The notes beneath the pieces were generated by a model. The model made no database searches, was not told the origin of the DNA, and was given only the letters and a program-made list of their open reading frames with translations. Made by a program: the position numbers and the translations under genes. A stretch of 64,000 bases of DNA from Acanthosoma haemorrhoidale (taxonomy: Eukaryota; Arthropoda; Insecta; Hemiptera; Acanthosomatidae): the NCBI GenBank assembly GCA_930367205.1, contig OV884013.1, positions 113,727,475 to 113,791,474 of the forward strand. The letters run 5' to 3'. This document shows positions 23,635 through 35,534 of the stretch, one piece after another (within the stretch, counting starts at the first letter, position 1; each line of letters starts with the position of its first letter).

Positions 23635-23971
23635 GAGAAAAATGGCTTGCATCCAACTTCAATTTATTTTTTTTAAATCGAGGTTTTAAAACCTTAAGAG
23701 AAAGAAGTGCCATCCTTTCCTTTTTATCGTGTCAAAACATTTTTTATTAGGGAGATTTAAGAAAGTTTTAGATACTATATTTATGTAATACAATTTTGTT
23801 TTATTAGATAATTCCCCTATGCTAGGAAATAATAAAGTTTTTTATCTGTTACAGTTCGCGATCTTTGGCGTCATCATGTTGCTTGCGAAGAGCCGAACCA
23901 TGAGAACAGTCACTGATGTACACTACACAGTTTTAATTCCACCTATACTTTTCAAAAGTGGAAATCAACTA

Positions 23972-24739
23972 CAGAAGGATCCCGATAGTTCGTATCGTCA
24001 ACAGTACGACAGACAGTTTGGTACGAATCATCGGGAGTACAAAATTAATGCAAACATGTATGTATTAAAAAGTATGTACAATGAAGTAAGGATAAAAACT
24101 ATGCAATAAACACTGCTTAGTACTAAACTAAACAATTAACAATACATGCAATAAAAAATATAAAAATCCGTATTTTTTTTTGACGCAATCCTTGCAGACG
24201 GGTATTGTCAATTCAATTCCTTTGTATATTTCCTCCAATTGGTACATTTGAATTCCTTGCTTGCGCGAACCACTTTTTTGAGTTAAAAGTTAAAACGCTT
24301 GGGTACGTCAAATTTGCTTAAAGCCACTGGCCACGGCGTTTATGATTTGTTGTTTCTCTTTAATAGAGAGGATAACTTTTTTCGGAGGCATGGTAACGTG
24401 TCACGAAAGAAAAGCTTAGTACAATTCCTAAAACTTTCCTTCTCTCCTCTCCTTATTTCCTTTCAGTAAAAAAAAGTACGAATTGCATATGGGATTTCAT
24501 AGAAAACTTGTCTCTCTCACTCGATCTCGCTTTTGCTTCTGTAGAAGGGATTACTTGATTTCCTAGAAAACATTTATCTCGCACTCATTCTGCTCTCTGG
24601 TCTCTCACTGTCCTCTTTCCCTTCTTGAAACAGTACGAATTAACGAGGTTTTTAAGCTGGAAATACGTATTATAAGACGTTTTAAGTGACCTCGAAAATA
24701 ATACAAATAATCGTGATACGAAACATCGGGATTATACTG
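23972..24739 (-). mobile_element. pogo/Tigger-like DNA transposon remnant
   Basis: Both ends read CAG...ATCCCGATNNTTCGTATC inward and each is flanked by TA: plus strand from 23972 (CAGAAGGATCCCGATAGTTC) and minus strand from 24739 (CAGTATAATCCCGATGTTTC). On the minus strand an ATG at 24391 opens MPPKKVILSIKEKQQIINAV, which matches the N-terminal CENP-B-type helix-turn-helix start of pogo/Tigger transposases. It stops after 27 codons, and a shifted frame continues with DVPKRFNF. The remaining transposase, including the DDE domain, is absent, so at 768 bp this is an internally deleted non-autonomous copy. A further inverted copy of the end motif lies at about 24021-24036. Confidence 0.75.
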
Positions 24740-24771
24740 TACATCACTTTCTTTTAATATTTATTATAGCT

Positions 24772-24962
24772 ATAGTTGAGGCCCGTTAATGCTCCTATAA
24801 GTATTATCTAATTGCTAGTGATGGTTCCAGTTTTTTATCTCCGCTCTTTATCTCCAACGTCACCCACGAAGTACTTCACGGCCATTAAGGCATCTGGTCC
24901 ACGATTCTACCCGATAGCCTGTAATAGGCTAATAAATAATCGCAAGTGTTTCACTTAGGGCT
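24772..24962 (-). repeat. unidentified ~190-bp dispersed repeat, copy 2
   Basis: This is the reverse-complement match to 572-768. It starts about 30 bases beyond the pogo-like element's TA flank. The region 24840-24915 is the best conserved. No structure beyond the similarity was found. Confidence 0.7.
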
Positions 24963-25714
24963 ACAATTAGGACAACTAACCAAAGCACACCTGGAAGGCC
25001 TAAATGCCTTCTGTATTCCTGAAACGGCTGATTTTAATTCATCTGAAAATAGAAGTAATATTTCCTGTTACATTATTTTTTTTCTCCACGGCCTATCTGA
25101 ATCATATTATAGTGTAAATAAATCGTAGGATTAGAAATCGATACAGTTAGTTCACAACCCGACCGAACTAATCAATAAGCCCAGGCGTAACAAATCGTAA
25201 CGATTCCTTTTGCTTGTAATCTATATTAATTGTAGATCGTAAATAGCGGATTTCTCCGGACTCTAATCACAACTACAAGGTTCCAAGTTGAATTTGTAGC
25301 CGCTTTAAGCAATACGATTTACTTGGATTTTTTAAACGTTCCAACAGAAAATCATATCTCCATAACACCATTCCCCTATTGCCTATAACATAACCTCTTC
25401 TGACAGCTCGTTCCTAGTCCACTCATACTCCGTACTCCATCCACTAATTGCTTAAACCTCCGTTATCACTTTTTTCTCTAGATTTCACTTAATATTTTTG
25501 AACTGAAAAGACACCTGTTTGTAAAAATGCTAGCGGAAAATTTAGTTTCAGCTGATATTGGAAAGGGAATACATTTGTACCACTCCCTTCACAGTTTGGG
25601 TCAGTATTGGTTTATACTGCACCCGACAGATTACTTGATGGCCTTCAATATATTATTTTATAGAATTTTCGCTGACTTGAATATTTGAATTTTTACTGTA
25701 ACTTGATACTGATT
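24963..25714. other. intergenic stretch, nothing recognised
   Basis: AT-rich unique DNA without coding signal. Confidence 0.45.
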
Positions 25715-26098
25715 AACAACAACTTTATTATGATAAAATTACAAGCTGCCTGATTGGGCTATAAGTAACTGTGATAAATGATCTCACCCATACCAATTTA
25801 CAATTTTCATTCACTCGTTCATTCGTACTATATATACAAACAGCCCAGAGGCCCCCCAAATCCACATGGTTGTCACCTCCCTCGCGTGCGAAAGAGGAAG
25901 CGGAGTCTTGTGAAGTCCCAACGCTCCTCCGTCAGCCGCGTCTCTGGATATGAGCCAGCGGAAACTTACCAAGAGCGCGAGAGCCACATACGCTCAGGAC
26001 TTGATTGGAGAAACTGACCGTTGCCAGGACTCCCACTGTCACGTATTTATAGCAGGTCACGGAGCAACTGCCGTTTTAGTCTCCGAGGAGAATTACGA
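25715..26098 (-). mobile_element. J1 LINE 3' UTR copy
   Basis: This is the J1 3' UTR in minus orientation from the CTCCGAGGAG block to AATAAAGTTGTTGTT at the end. The 3' tail is a GTT repeat, not poly(A). The protein-coding part is absent. The plus-strand open frames here are antisense UTR. Confidence 0.85.
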
Positions 26099-29080
26099 GG
26101 AGTGGCAAACATGCATATTTGGCAGAGAGCTTGCTTTTACTTTCTTCTACAGAACAAACAGACTCGAATTAAGTTAATATTATAAAAAATTTCAATTTTC
26201 ATTCGTTTTAACCTTCAACTTAATCTAAACGCACCGATTTACCAAAGGGTCTGATCATTATAATACAACTCACTCCTATTATTCAGTTTGCACATAATCA
26301 AGTGTACAAAATGACATGTCATTTCTTTAAAAAAAAAAATTGTTTAAACTTCCACCACTACGAATATAGGTAATACGTTGTTTATTATTTTATTACTAAA
26401 TTTGCACCTCATTTAACAATTGACACAGTCCACTTCAATATAACTGCTCAATCCTATTCACTACTTTTGGTGTTTGATGCCATTTATTTATTTAATTGCA
26501 TCTTATTAACTATAATTACGAAATACTATTGGAATTGTGTTCTGGCTGGCACAAACTAGGAGATCTATCTCAAACCTTGATTAACACTTCTCAGTCAATT
26601 CCACTTAATTATTCTCAGACTCAATTGGCTACATGGATCACCTCACAATTTAAAAAAGTTTGTAGCCAATCGGATTTTGGAGATTGATACCATGTTTTAA
26701 CTCAGTATAACCCCAGGGAGATTTGGCTTCACATGGATCATTGCTCGGTGATCTAACCCTTTACAAAATATAGTCAAATCAGTTATTCATATGGAACCAA
26801 GTATCACGTATAATAATATAACTTACTTGATAATCTTCACTATTATTCCCTTATCAATTTATATATTATTTACTCAATCGCTCTATAACCAACTACTTTA
26901 CGCGATTGAAATGTAGCTGAAGTTTAATTGTTTAGATGAAATTTAATATTATGTATGTTGGTTATAGAATTTGTCAGTTAACAAACAAATCGAACAATAG
27001 TTCGATCACTAAAATGAAGATACCACAGCTGAATTTTTTTTTTGGGGGGGGGGTTTGAGTCGTCAGAACCGGACGTCTTTTGATCTTTTGGTTCCCCTGG
27101 TTACCATTTTTGTGTACTTAGCGAGAATTTTTCGAATTATATACCACATGGCCGTACCGCAGATTGCTCCGACTTCACAATGGCAGTAATAAATGACAGA
27201 ATGGCTTGTGTTTGCTATCAATTTTCCAAGGGTGGCAAACGAGGTGTGAAGCCAAGGAACTTCCGAAGGGCCGAACCTCTCATTACTTAAAGGGAGTGAT
27301 AACTTCCTCCCCTCCACTGCAAGAATCATCGCCGCCTTCAACAAAGGATTTTTCATTTTTTTTTTTTTTTTTTGTATGGCCTTCTGTCTTCAGAGGAGTC
27401 TTCCATGCTTTTTACTTATGAGTACTCTAGTCCATTTCAAAAAGGACAAAATGAAAGCCCAAAATTAAATTTTCTAGGCCCATAGCTTATTAATTTTTGA
27501 CAACAATGTAATTAATTACATAAATCTACCACAACAATATTTTTTCTCTTTTTTTTTAAACTACTTGAAAAGATCTTGATGAAGATTTATGCATAAAAGT
27601 TCTGAGAAAATAGCTGTATAATATTCATATTTGTTAGTTCTTAAAATGGCTATAAAGGAAAACCCTATTTTCTAAAGTTAGCAAGGTTGCAAGCAATCGA
27701 CCACAGTATTATCAAACCAACATATTTTTAAGTTGTTACAAAGCTTTTTAGGAAGTAAACACGATGGGAGATTTTTGGTATAAAAAGTTCAATAAATGTA
27801 ATACAGTGACATGTTTTTTTTTATTTTCTTCACACTTCTATACTTAGACAGAATTTCACCATAAGCTACTTATGCCGGTCCACATCTCAAACACTAATTA
27901 ACAAACTTATAAAGTTAAAAAAAAAAGTCTTTCGTACATAAGAGGCTTATTAATTAAAAGAAAAAACTTGGATATCTAACATTATATTATTTGTCACCTT
28001 CAGTAAGGATTTAATCAATAAGGTGGAGACAGATGTGCGCACTATCACTTACATAACCCCATATAACAAAAGAAAACTTATTATTTTCATACTAGGAAAT
28101 TGTTAAAAAAAATAATAGCCCGGAAATAAAGAAAAATTACTAAATAAAATGAGATACGAGATCAATAATGGTAACATAATGATATAGGTGTTATAATTTT
28201 ATTATATCATAAAAATATATTACAGCTAATATATTTTATTTGATTCTCCAAAATATATACATATAACAATTGAAGAAGATTCTGAGCGATCAAGTTTGAA
28301 GTAAGTTGTAAGTATAATTTTTTTTTTTTTTTTAAATGTCTAGCATTATTACTTATAACGTTGCGGTGGCGTGAAATCGATATACATAGCGACAAATTAT
28401 ATGTTCTCAATGCTTCCGTAAATGCTTTAAGATACAAAGATTTTTTTTCAAAACGGTGATAATTAAACACAAATTATCTTGAGATATGTTATGGACGGAT
28501 ATTTGAAAATAAAAAGAAATCATACTGGTCTCTATTTGGAGTCTCACTTCCGCTTGGTCTGTGGTAGTATAGGTGTACTTTACCATTGCACTTAAGTCAC
28601 TTGTGTAGAAGAAGAAAATATGGCAAATGGACAAGCATTTAAGTCTAAAAAAGCACACTAACCCGAAGCAGTCCTATGAAAATCAAGGTATAGACATTGT
28701 AATATTTTTTAATGTATTTTTAAAATTTTTAAATGATATTGACAAAGCTAAATGGCTGGACAGAGGTCCTGGGACCGACTGATGGCCAGAAGTACAAGAG
28801 TACGCCCTCTGTTGACGGACGGTGCAACTTCGAACCCGCTAACGGTCTCTGGTGCCACGTAAGGCCTCGGCGCTCTTCGTCTTTTTGGACCTTCGCTTCT
28901 ACAGCCTGCTATTTCCGTTAGTAGTTTCAAGGATACCGACCCTACACTTCCACGAAGATTCAAATTGTTTCGGGGATCTGTGAATGGATAAACGTGGCCA
29001 AACAGCCAAATATGAACAGTCACATTTTATAGTATTGTTACTGTAGACAATAAATACGTCACCGGCCTCAATTTAAATTG
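26099..29080. other. intergenic stretch, no gene recognised
   Basis: AT-rich. A G run lies at 27045-27054, and T runs lie at 27356-27373 and 28319-28333. Open frames at 27063-27421 and 28733-29023 occur in overlapping pairs on opposite strands and show no family resemblance. Confidence 0.45.
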
Positions 29081-29092
29081 TATGCCATACTT

Positions 29093-29552
29093 CATTCGAG
29101 CAGTGGAGCAACAGTGAGCTTCACGAGGTCTTTGATCTGCCTACGTTGGATGAATTCACTGTATTCATCACAACGTAGACATATAAAATTTTTCGACTCC
29201 TTGCAATACCTGACAAACCCGGTGATTACCACGATACCCCCCGATCCGTTCCCCCATCGACGGCACGGCGCTGTCGAGGCAGAAATGCTTTAGTCTTAGG
29301 TTCTAGTTTTTAAGTTTAGTTTGTAATTCTCCCACATTGTAAACCGAAGGTGAGCCCCATCACCTAGTCACCTAGTACTGCATATTGTTTATTGACTTTT
29401 TAACTTCAAATAGAAAATTGTTTTTGTAAATATTACCTCCTTCAAATGCAACTGCGCATTCAGGAAGAGGAGTACATTGTAAAGCTTGTATCAACATTCT
29501 ATTGTTGTAAAAATTTTGTTAAATAAAGGGGTTTTGAAAAAAAAAAAAAAAA
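29093..29552 (+). mobile_element. J2 LINE (subfamily b), 5'-truncated
   Basis: This is a clean retro-insertion. A 12-bp target-site duplication TATGCCATACTT flanks it (29081-29092 and 29553-29564), and it ends in AATAAAGGGGTTTTG plus a poly(A) run of about 16. It encodes the J2b ORF tail with a damaged VDEFIQRRH region (a small direct duplication at 29135-29175), FFDSLQYLT... and GRNAL before the stop, then the 3' UTR with hairpin AGGTGA/TCACCT at about 29349-29366. Confidence 0.9.
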
Positions 29553-29564
29553 TATGCCATACTT

Positions 29565-30041
29565 GTACCATATTGTTCTTTACAAAATAAGAAATATGTT
29601 TAGAGACTTGATGTAACTAGGCATCCATTTAAATCTTCCAATGAGTTTTCTTAGAATTTCTCTTGTTTTGCCCCTTCCGGTTGTTCTGCTAGTCTCTAGC
29701 CTCTAGAGTCTCTAGTAAGCAGTTTGGAATTTCCGGTGATTCGACCTAGTATGTCCTATTCTGGAACTGGCAATCACTCGTGTTTCATGTGCTGTCATTC
29801 CATTCGGTTTTACGTAAGCTTTGCTTGACTTGTGTCAACGATTATTCTATCCTCGCGTCCATTGGGTTCTATGCTTCTGTCAGTATGTCTATGTAGCTAA
29901 ATACATTCACAAAAGCAGAGTTCAATTGATATATTAGTAATCTACCAATTACAATTCAGTAATACATAATGATATTACATACAAAGGAAACGGTGGAAAT
30001 TATTTTACATTAGTTCTTTCTCAGTTGGTTTTTTACAGTAA
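29565..30041. other. intergenic stretch, nothing recognised
   Basis: Unique AT-rich DNA. No ORF or repeat was seen. Confidence 0.45.
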
Positions 30042-30043
30042 TA

Positions 30044-30337
30044 TCGAGGGACCGGAAAGGAATTTCGTTATTTTTACATTAAATTAAAAAAAAAAGAATT
30101 CCATTAATTAATCAAAAAATTTCAAAATTTGGATGATGTCCAAAATGCCGTCTCCAGATATTTTGCTCAAAAAACCAATTGATGTTGATCGATTCGCCAT
30201 TAAAATTTGCACACTAGATGGCAAAATGTTGCTAATAACGAGGGTGATTACATTTTTGATCAAAAACAAAAACTTGTTAAAATTTTATCTGTTTGAATTT
30301 AATATAAATAAAAAACGATATTACTTTCCGGTCCCCC
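30044..30337. mobile_element. MITE with GGGACCGGAAAG terminal inverted repeats
   Basis: The left end at 30048 reads GGGACCGGAAAGGAATTTCG and the right end, inverted from 30337, reads GGGACCGGAAAGTAATATCG (after extra G). The repeats extend about 28 bases with few mismatches. TA dinucleotides sit just outside (30042-30043 and 30338-30339), as for mariner/Tc1 targets. The 294-bp interior has a 75-codon frame but no recognisable transposase, so it is a non-autonomous element. Confidence 0.7.
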
Positions 30338-30339
30338 TA

Positions 30340-33300
30340 TTTCTTTCAAACATTACATAAAAAATAAAACGGCCACATACATTCGATTTAATTATAGTAA
30401 AGACATCAGTAAGCCATATAGCAGCTATGTGACTTTACTGAGGGACAACAAATAATTAGACAGAAAAAAAAAAAAAATTCATGGTATTAATGACAGATCC
30501 CTAAACTGAAAAAACTCTTCTCCAGAAAATTTCTCATCGGCTACGATAGGTTTTGTGATCGTAGTAAAATTAATTTATTATTTATTAAAAATAAATGTAT
30601 ATTACAAATACACCTCTCTGGTCTCAGCTAATTTAGCTGTATAGAAATAGAACAGATGGTCAAGAGCGCTCTTGTGATCGCTAGGGTTCTCCCAAATATT
30701 TATTCGTCATTCCAGAGAACTACTCCAGAGCTGTTTTGCCATAACAAACGACTAATGAAAACATTACACACCAGGGCATAAGAACAAAATAAGAAATTTG
30801 AAATTTTCTTCTATCAAATAACTTGGTGGGGGTGCACGCGTACTCAACGGCCACTAGTCACTCAAGCAGTACTTCATACTGACAGTAAAGTTATGTGAGT
30901 ACCGAGTAATGTAACGCGTTACTGGCCGGGTATGTTACATACGAGCCAGTAACAGCGAGATACGGTGTCACAGGTGAGCAGAGTGCGTGCCGGGTCACGG
31001 GTCGTCACTGGAACCGTTACAGCGGTAACAACCTTGTAACTTTCCGACTGATAAGATTTACTCTTGGGACAGGGCTAGATCGGAATCCAAGATGGCGAGG
31101 GTGTGCATGCCCTCACACCCACCGGACGCTGCCGTTTGGGCCCGGTGTATATGTTAAGGTTTGTTGTTTGTTATTTACTGCTTTCAGTTCAGGAACAATA
31201 ACGTACTCGTACAAACATCTATACGGTTTCAACTTCACAACAGTCTGCACAAGAGAATTTGTACTATGGACAACATCAGTACTCTCGCACATCCAATTCA
31301 AAATATCCACTCAAATCAAGACAAGATTACAATCACCCTTCCCTATAATAATCAGAGGAGCCTCTACTGCATATGTAGCAGTGTGGAATGATTATATGTA
31401 ATTGTGAAACATACACAGTACCTCAGTCTAACTAAGCAGTTAACGTTTGTCTTTTCTCGGGTTTGTGAACAATTTCAATGTATTTTCTAATATGTTGAAA
31501 TATTTGAACTATTTTATATGATGAGAAAGTTATAAGACAAAATTACAGGTTGTGTAAACAAAAACAGATTTTTTTTTTATTTAGTTTCATGGCTATCAGG
31601 ATAATTTTATTCCAGCGAGGTTATTTGTATCCTAAAAATTAATATCGTGAGCACTCTTTAAACTAACATCAAATATTTATTGGTCCGGGGGAAACAAAAT
31701 CCTACATGAAATGTTTTAAAAAGTGAAATTATCCAGATGGAAATGTTTATTGAACATAGGATTCCTTCTTGAGTAGAAGGAATGCCCGAAGACTTCCCTG
31801 GCTCTACCTGTTGTGCATAAAACAAATATCTCTCCCCTAACAACAAACAAACAAACCCAGCAACAATCGACGCCTGACAGGTCGTTGATGTTGGCAGAGA
31901 GTCGTCTCCCCGCGGTGTCTCTGCAACAAATATTTGAGGAAGGGAAGAGGGTTCGGCGCATTGAGGTTCTAATCAAGCGTGAGGAAGTTTTATTGCCGGC
32001 AACAACGTCACCCGTTCTTCTTATTTTTTATTTGCCTTTTGTATTTCTTCTTTCACGTATGTAGTGTTCACTTTATTTATGTCAAATGTCTTTTAGTTGA
32101 TATTAAGGATTTTTATTGTGTATTTATTATTATTTTGTTTTATAAATGATTATTCTTTATTGAATATATAGTTTTAAAACAGCCTCTGAGGGAGGATTTT
32201 ATAAATGTAACCAACGACTTACGCGCCATACTTCACACCATCGCATTTTAAGAAACATCTAATGGTTACATATTGGAGATAACTAATAACCATTTATTGG
32301 TTTTCATGAAGTTTGACAGGGTAGCTTTGTTTATTCTTCTTCTTCAACGTATCTGCCGTTCGTTTGGAAAAGAGGTGATGATTCCAGAGTGAAACTTCAG
32401 CACATGCTCTGGAAATTGGAGGTGAACAAGAAGAAGATGAGAAGGCGGAATGAGAAGGCCGCTCTGGCAGGAGGAGTGGAAAGAATGAGACTATAAAAAT
32501 AGGAGACAGGGAATGAGTGAGAGAGAGGGCGGGAGGGATAGAGGAAGAGGGATAGAGAGAGAGAGAGGGAAAGGGAGGAAGGGAGAATAAAGGATGATAT
32601 TAAAGCTGGCCTAGCCCTCATAAATTTCTGCCGCTAAAGCTCTCTCCTCTCTTTCCTCTTCTGGGAGCGAACGGTAATTGTGAGGAGACGCCGAGGGTCC
32701 TCCTGGTAACGAGCAGCTTTGTACGTCTTCCCGCTCCCCCCCCCCCACGGGTCTTTAGCTGAAATTTCAAACACATTTCAGTCTTTTATCCACCCCCCCC
32801 CCATTCCATCTCCGTCCGGGATTTAAAGCAGTAATAATTTCTTAGGGTAAACCTGCTTTGCATTTATTTCTTATTGACAATCTTAGATTTTTAAAAAAGG
32901 GGAAATGAGAAATTGTCTTCCGAATTGTACCAGTATCCAACTAGTGGTGTGCCTGGTAGTGGGGTAGTATTGACGGGTTTACTCAGTATCGTAAGGGAAA
33001 ATTTAATTATCAGCTTGAGTAAAGATGCAGTGAATCTTCTAAAAATTATTGGCTTAATGGATCTGACATTAATGGAAATGGATTTGTGTATTTTGACCAT
33101 TTGGATCGATCCAAACAAAAAGTGTGTCGTTCGAGAATGAAGATGAACGTTTTTCATCAATGTCAATCACACATCAACACTACAGACCAAATAGGATACA
33201 TTCAGCAGGAGCAAAGTGTTGCTACTCTTTAAAACTAAGCTACAATAACTCATATATCTTTCAATCTGACACCTCATCCATCATATGCGGTAGAAGAAAA

Positions 33301-33355
33301 GATTATATACTTTCAAGAATGTTTTAACGATAAATTCATATATATTTATTTTTAG
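30340..33355. other. intergenic stretch with GTAAC-rich patch and GA-rich tract
   Basis: A less AT-rich patch at 30830-31150 is rich in GTAAC/GTTAC motifs and holds a hairpin (30918-30953). 32490-32590 is a GAGA-type purine tract. C runs lie near 32737-32747 and 32791-32802. Open frames at 31113-31401, 31658-32064 and 32891-33327 lie in antisense pairs without known motifs. Confidence 0.45.
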
Positions 33356-33477
33356 TCAATCGCTTGAACTTGACCCAGACTAGATGGCCAGAAGGAGGAA
33401 GGGAAGACCCTGACCCCGACCTAGATCAACTGATTAACAAGAGGGTCCTAAATGAGGGCATGAGGGTGCCTGTGTAA
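33356..33477 (+). CDS. possible terminal exon of an unrecognised gene
   Basis: A pyrimidine-rich acceptor-like sequence (TATTTATTTTTAG) ends at 33355. It is followed by an open frame of about 40 codons, including RWPEGGREDPDPDLDQLINK and RVLNEGMRVPV, to a TAA at 33475-33477. The composition is much less AT-rich than its surroundings and the peptide is charged like real protein. No upstream exon or initiating ATG is visible. It could equally be a chance frame in a GC-rich patch. Confidence is low. Confidence 0.25.
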
Positions 33478-34551
33478 ATTGCGGGTCGATGCCCCCCCCC
33501 CCCCGCGACCCTCCTCATTATTCAACAGATGGTTATTAGTTCTTAGTCTTCACCCTTCATTCATGGTCGGCTTTAATTCCTCGACCCACAGACCCGGTGA
33601 TCCACTCTTCTTCAGCTTCCATCTTTTCTCAGCGGTAGGACTTCTGCTTTTGGACGAAGCTGTTTAGAGAAGTCACGATGACTTCTTTTATAGGTAGTAT
33701 TTTAAAATAACATTTGTTCCAGAAAATTATAACAGATCATTATAACGTTTCATCAGCCTAGGGACGAATACTGACGTCACGGCTTATTTAATGGCAATGA
33801 ACTCATATGTACCTTCCTATCAACCTCGACATACCAACCTGCAAGGAGCGCAATAATGCACCTTTAACCTCTCATCATCGATGATTGTCGTAAAATACAA
33901 ATTGTTAGCAGAGAACTGCAACGACTCAAAGCAATAAAACAAGAAACATTTTTTATCCACGGATGGACATCATCAAGAAAGAAAACCGAAGATAAGAATA
34001 TTGTCAAGTCGAAGGGAGAGTTTCGACATTCATCCAGGATTGTCTAGGAGTTAAGAATGTTCAAATATATACTGCCTGTTTCTCATTCGGATACCTTCAA
34101 ACAAAATGTCGCGTTGCTGTTCATCAAAGAGAGAACTACAATGGTTTGGATACGTGTCCCTTATTCCTGAATAATGAAAAGTAAAGAAGTCCGTGAGTAA
34201 GCAAGACTTAAAGTTAGTGCTATACAAAGAGCATAGCGTGTCGGCTATATCTATAATTATTATTCTCAATCGAACTTTCTAAACAGCAACAATTTCATAA
34301 TGAGCCGTACATGCTTTGAATGTGTGAAGGATCAAAAACGTTTTATGTCAGTAAAGCAGAGTGATGATTCAACGCTCCATTTGATGTTGAGGTTTTTCTC
34401 AAGTGACTTTCATAGCCACAGGTGAAACCAATTGAAAACACGTAAGCGAATTATACGAATATAAAAGTTTAAAATCATACGAAAAAAAACAAAACATATG
34501 ATTCCTACAATAGGTACTTTTCGTGAACTGTTTTTTTCATTGAAATATCCC
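33478..34551. other. intergenic stretch upstream of the 215-codon gene
   Basis: A C run sits at 33490-33502. No TATA or initiator signal could be assigned with confidence. Nothing else was recognised. Confidence 0.45.
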
Positions 34552-34581
34552 TAAATTATCAGTCTACTTCAGCAAGAAATT

Positions 34582-35229
34582 ATGGAGCCCCATCCTTGCA
34601 CTAGTTCTTCCGAGTCCGAATTCTCTTCCGGCGAGGCCTGCAGTAAAAAAAGATCGAGCTGCAGAAGGAGTGCTTCCGCACCCTTGGAGAAGAGCAACTC
34701 CGATCCCACCCTCTACGACGTAAGCCCTCAGCTGCTCAAACATATGAAGAAACCCGTCGATGGGTACCAGGCGTCCTTGTGCTGCCGCTTGGAAGACGCC
34801 AAGCGTCCTGACCTATCGCGGATGCACACGATCATGGAGAGGGTAGTGGGCCCCCAGACCTACAAGAACTTCATCCAGCAAAACAAAGGCAACGACAAAG
34901 CTATGAACGACTCGATTCTTTCACGTAGGATCATGGACATGATGGACATGAAGAGCAGGGTATTGGCACAACAGAACGAGCTGCCCAAGGTCTTCAACAA
35001 GATGATGATGTCGCACTCGGCTTCCAAGTACCAAGGCGCGCTGGAGGCGGCGGAAGCGGAAATAGCGGGAGTCAGCGAGAAAGATGCGGAAATGGCCGCT
35101 GCCAGGGGAGTCCAGAAGTACAAATCCGGAATCACCAGTCTAATGCGCCGTCCCAAGCCCAAGATCACGGTGGTCGGCTACATCGGATGCCACCACGAGG
35201 GGAAGCTAAAGGAGGCTAAAGAAATATAA
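34582..35229 (+). CDS. hypothetical protein, single-exon gene, 215 aa
   Basis: This is the best-supported host gene here. I do not recognise the family. ATG at 34582 is preceded by an in-frame TAA at 34552-34554, so the ORF is closed as drawn unless the CTACTTCAG at about 34564-34572 is a splice acceptor of an upstream non-coding exon. Third codon positions are strongly C/G in an AT-rich setting, which argues for selection. Residues 1-45 are Ser-rich with a basic patch (KKRSSCRRSASAP, 22-34) that could be a nuclear signal or phosphorylation site. Residues 75-175 look helical, with Met-rich stretches (IMDMMDMK, MMM) and an Ala/Glu segment (ALEAAEAEIAG). The C-terminus has RRPKPK (189-194) and CHHEGK. 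There is no signal peptide or membrane segment. AATAAA occurs at 35344 and 35381. It could be an intronless retrogene or a fast-evolving lineage gene. Confidence 0.75.
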   Translation: MEPHPCTSSSESEFSSGEACSKKRSSCRRSASAPLEKSNSDPTLYDVSPQLLKHMKKPVDGYQASLCCRLEDAKRPDLSRMHTIMERVVGPQTYKNFIQQNKGNDKAMNDSILSRRIMDMMDMKSRVLAQQNELPKVFNKMMMSHSASKYQGALEAAEAEIAGVSEKDAEMAAARGVQKYKSGITSLMRRPKPKITVVGYIGCHHEGKLKEAKEI

Positions 35230-35343
35230 ATTTTTGTCCACTACATTGCCTTTTTAGCGTAGATAGATAAAATTAAAAAAACATTATTTCGGGAATAATT
35301 CCCTAAAGAATAATAACAATGGTAAAACAAAAAAATATAACAA

Positions 35344-35386
35344 AATAAATTTCTCATGACAAAGAAAAATAGCTAATTAAAATAAA
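35344..35386 (+). terminator. candidate polyadenylation signals
   Basis: AATAAA occurs at 35344-35349 and 35381-35386, 115-160 bases after the stop of the 215-codon gene. The area is A-rich, so the signals are plausible but not unique. Confidence 0.4.
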
Positions 35387-35534
35387 GTGTAATCATCAAA
35401 ATCAGAATCAAATAGATTAAAAAAATTCCAGTTAATATATTCTGGACAATACAAAATATGGATGAATATAATAAACAAAATAAAAATCCTGATAGTAAAA
35501 ATAAATTAATGGTTCCCAAACAGCCTAGATGCTG

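Noticed and set aside
23819..24109. 96-codon plus-strand frame
   Set aside because: Its second half crosses the left end of the pogo-like element (TA at 23970, end at 23972), so it is not a continuous host gene.
27063..27421. 97-codon minus and 71-codon plus frames
   Set aside because: The frames are antisense to each other, bounded by homopolymers, with no motif.
34860..35168. 102-codon minus-strand frame inside the orphan gene
   Set aside because: It is an antisense shadow caused by the GC-rich third positions of the plus-strand gene.
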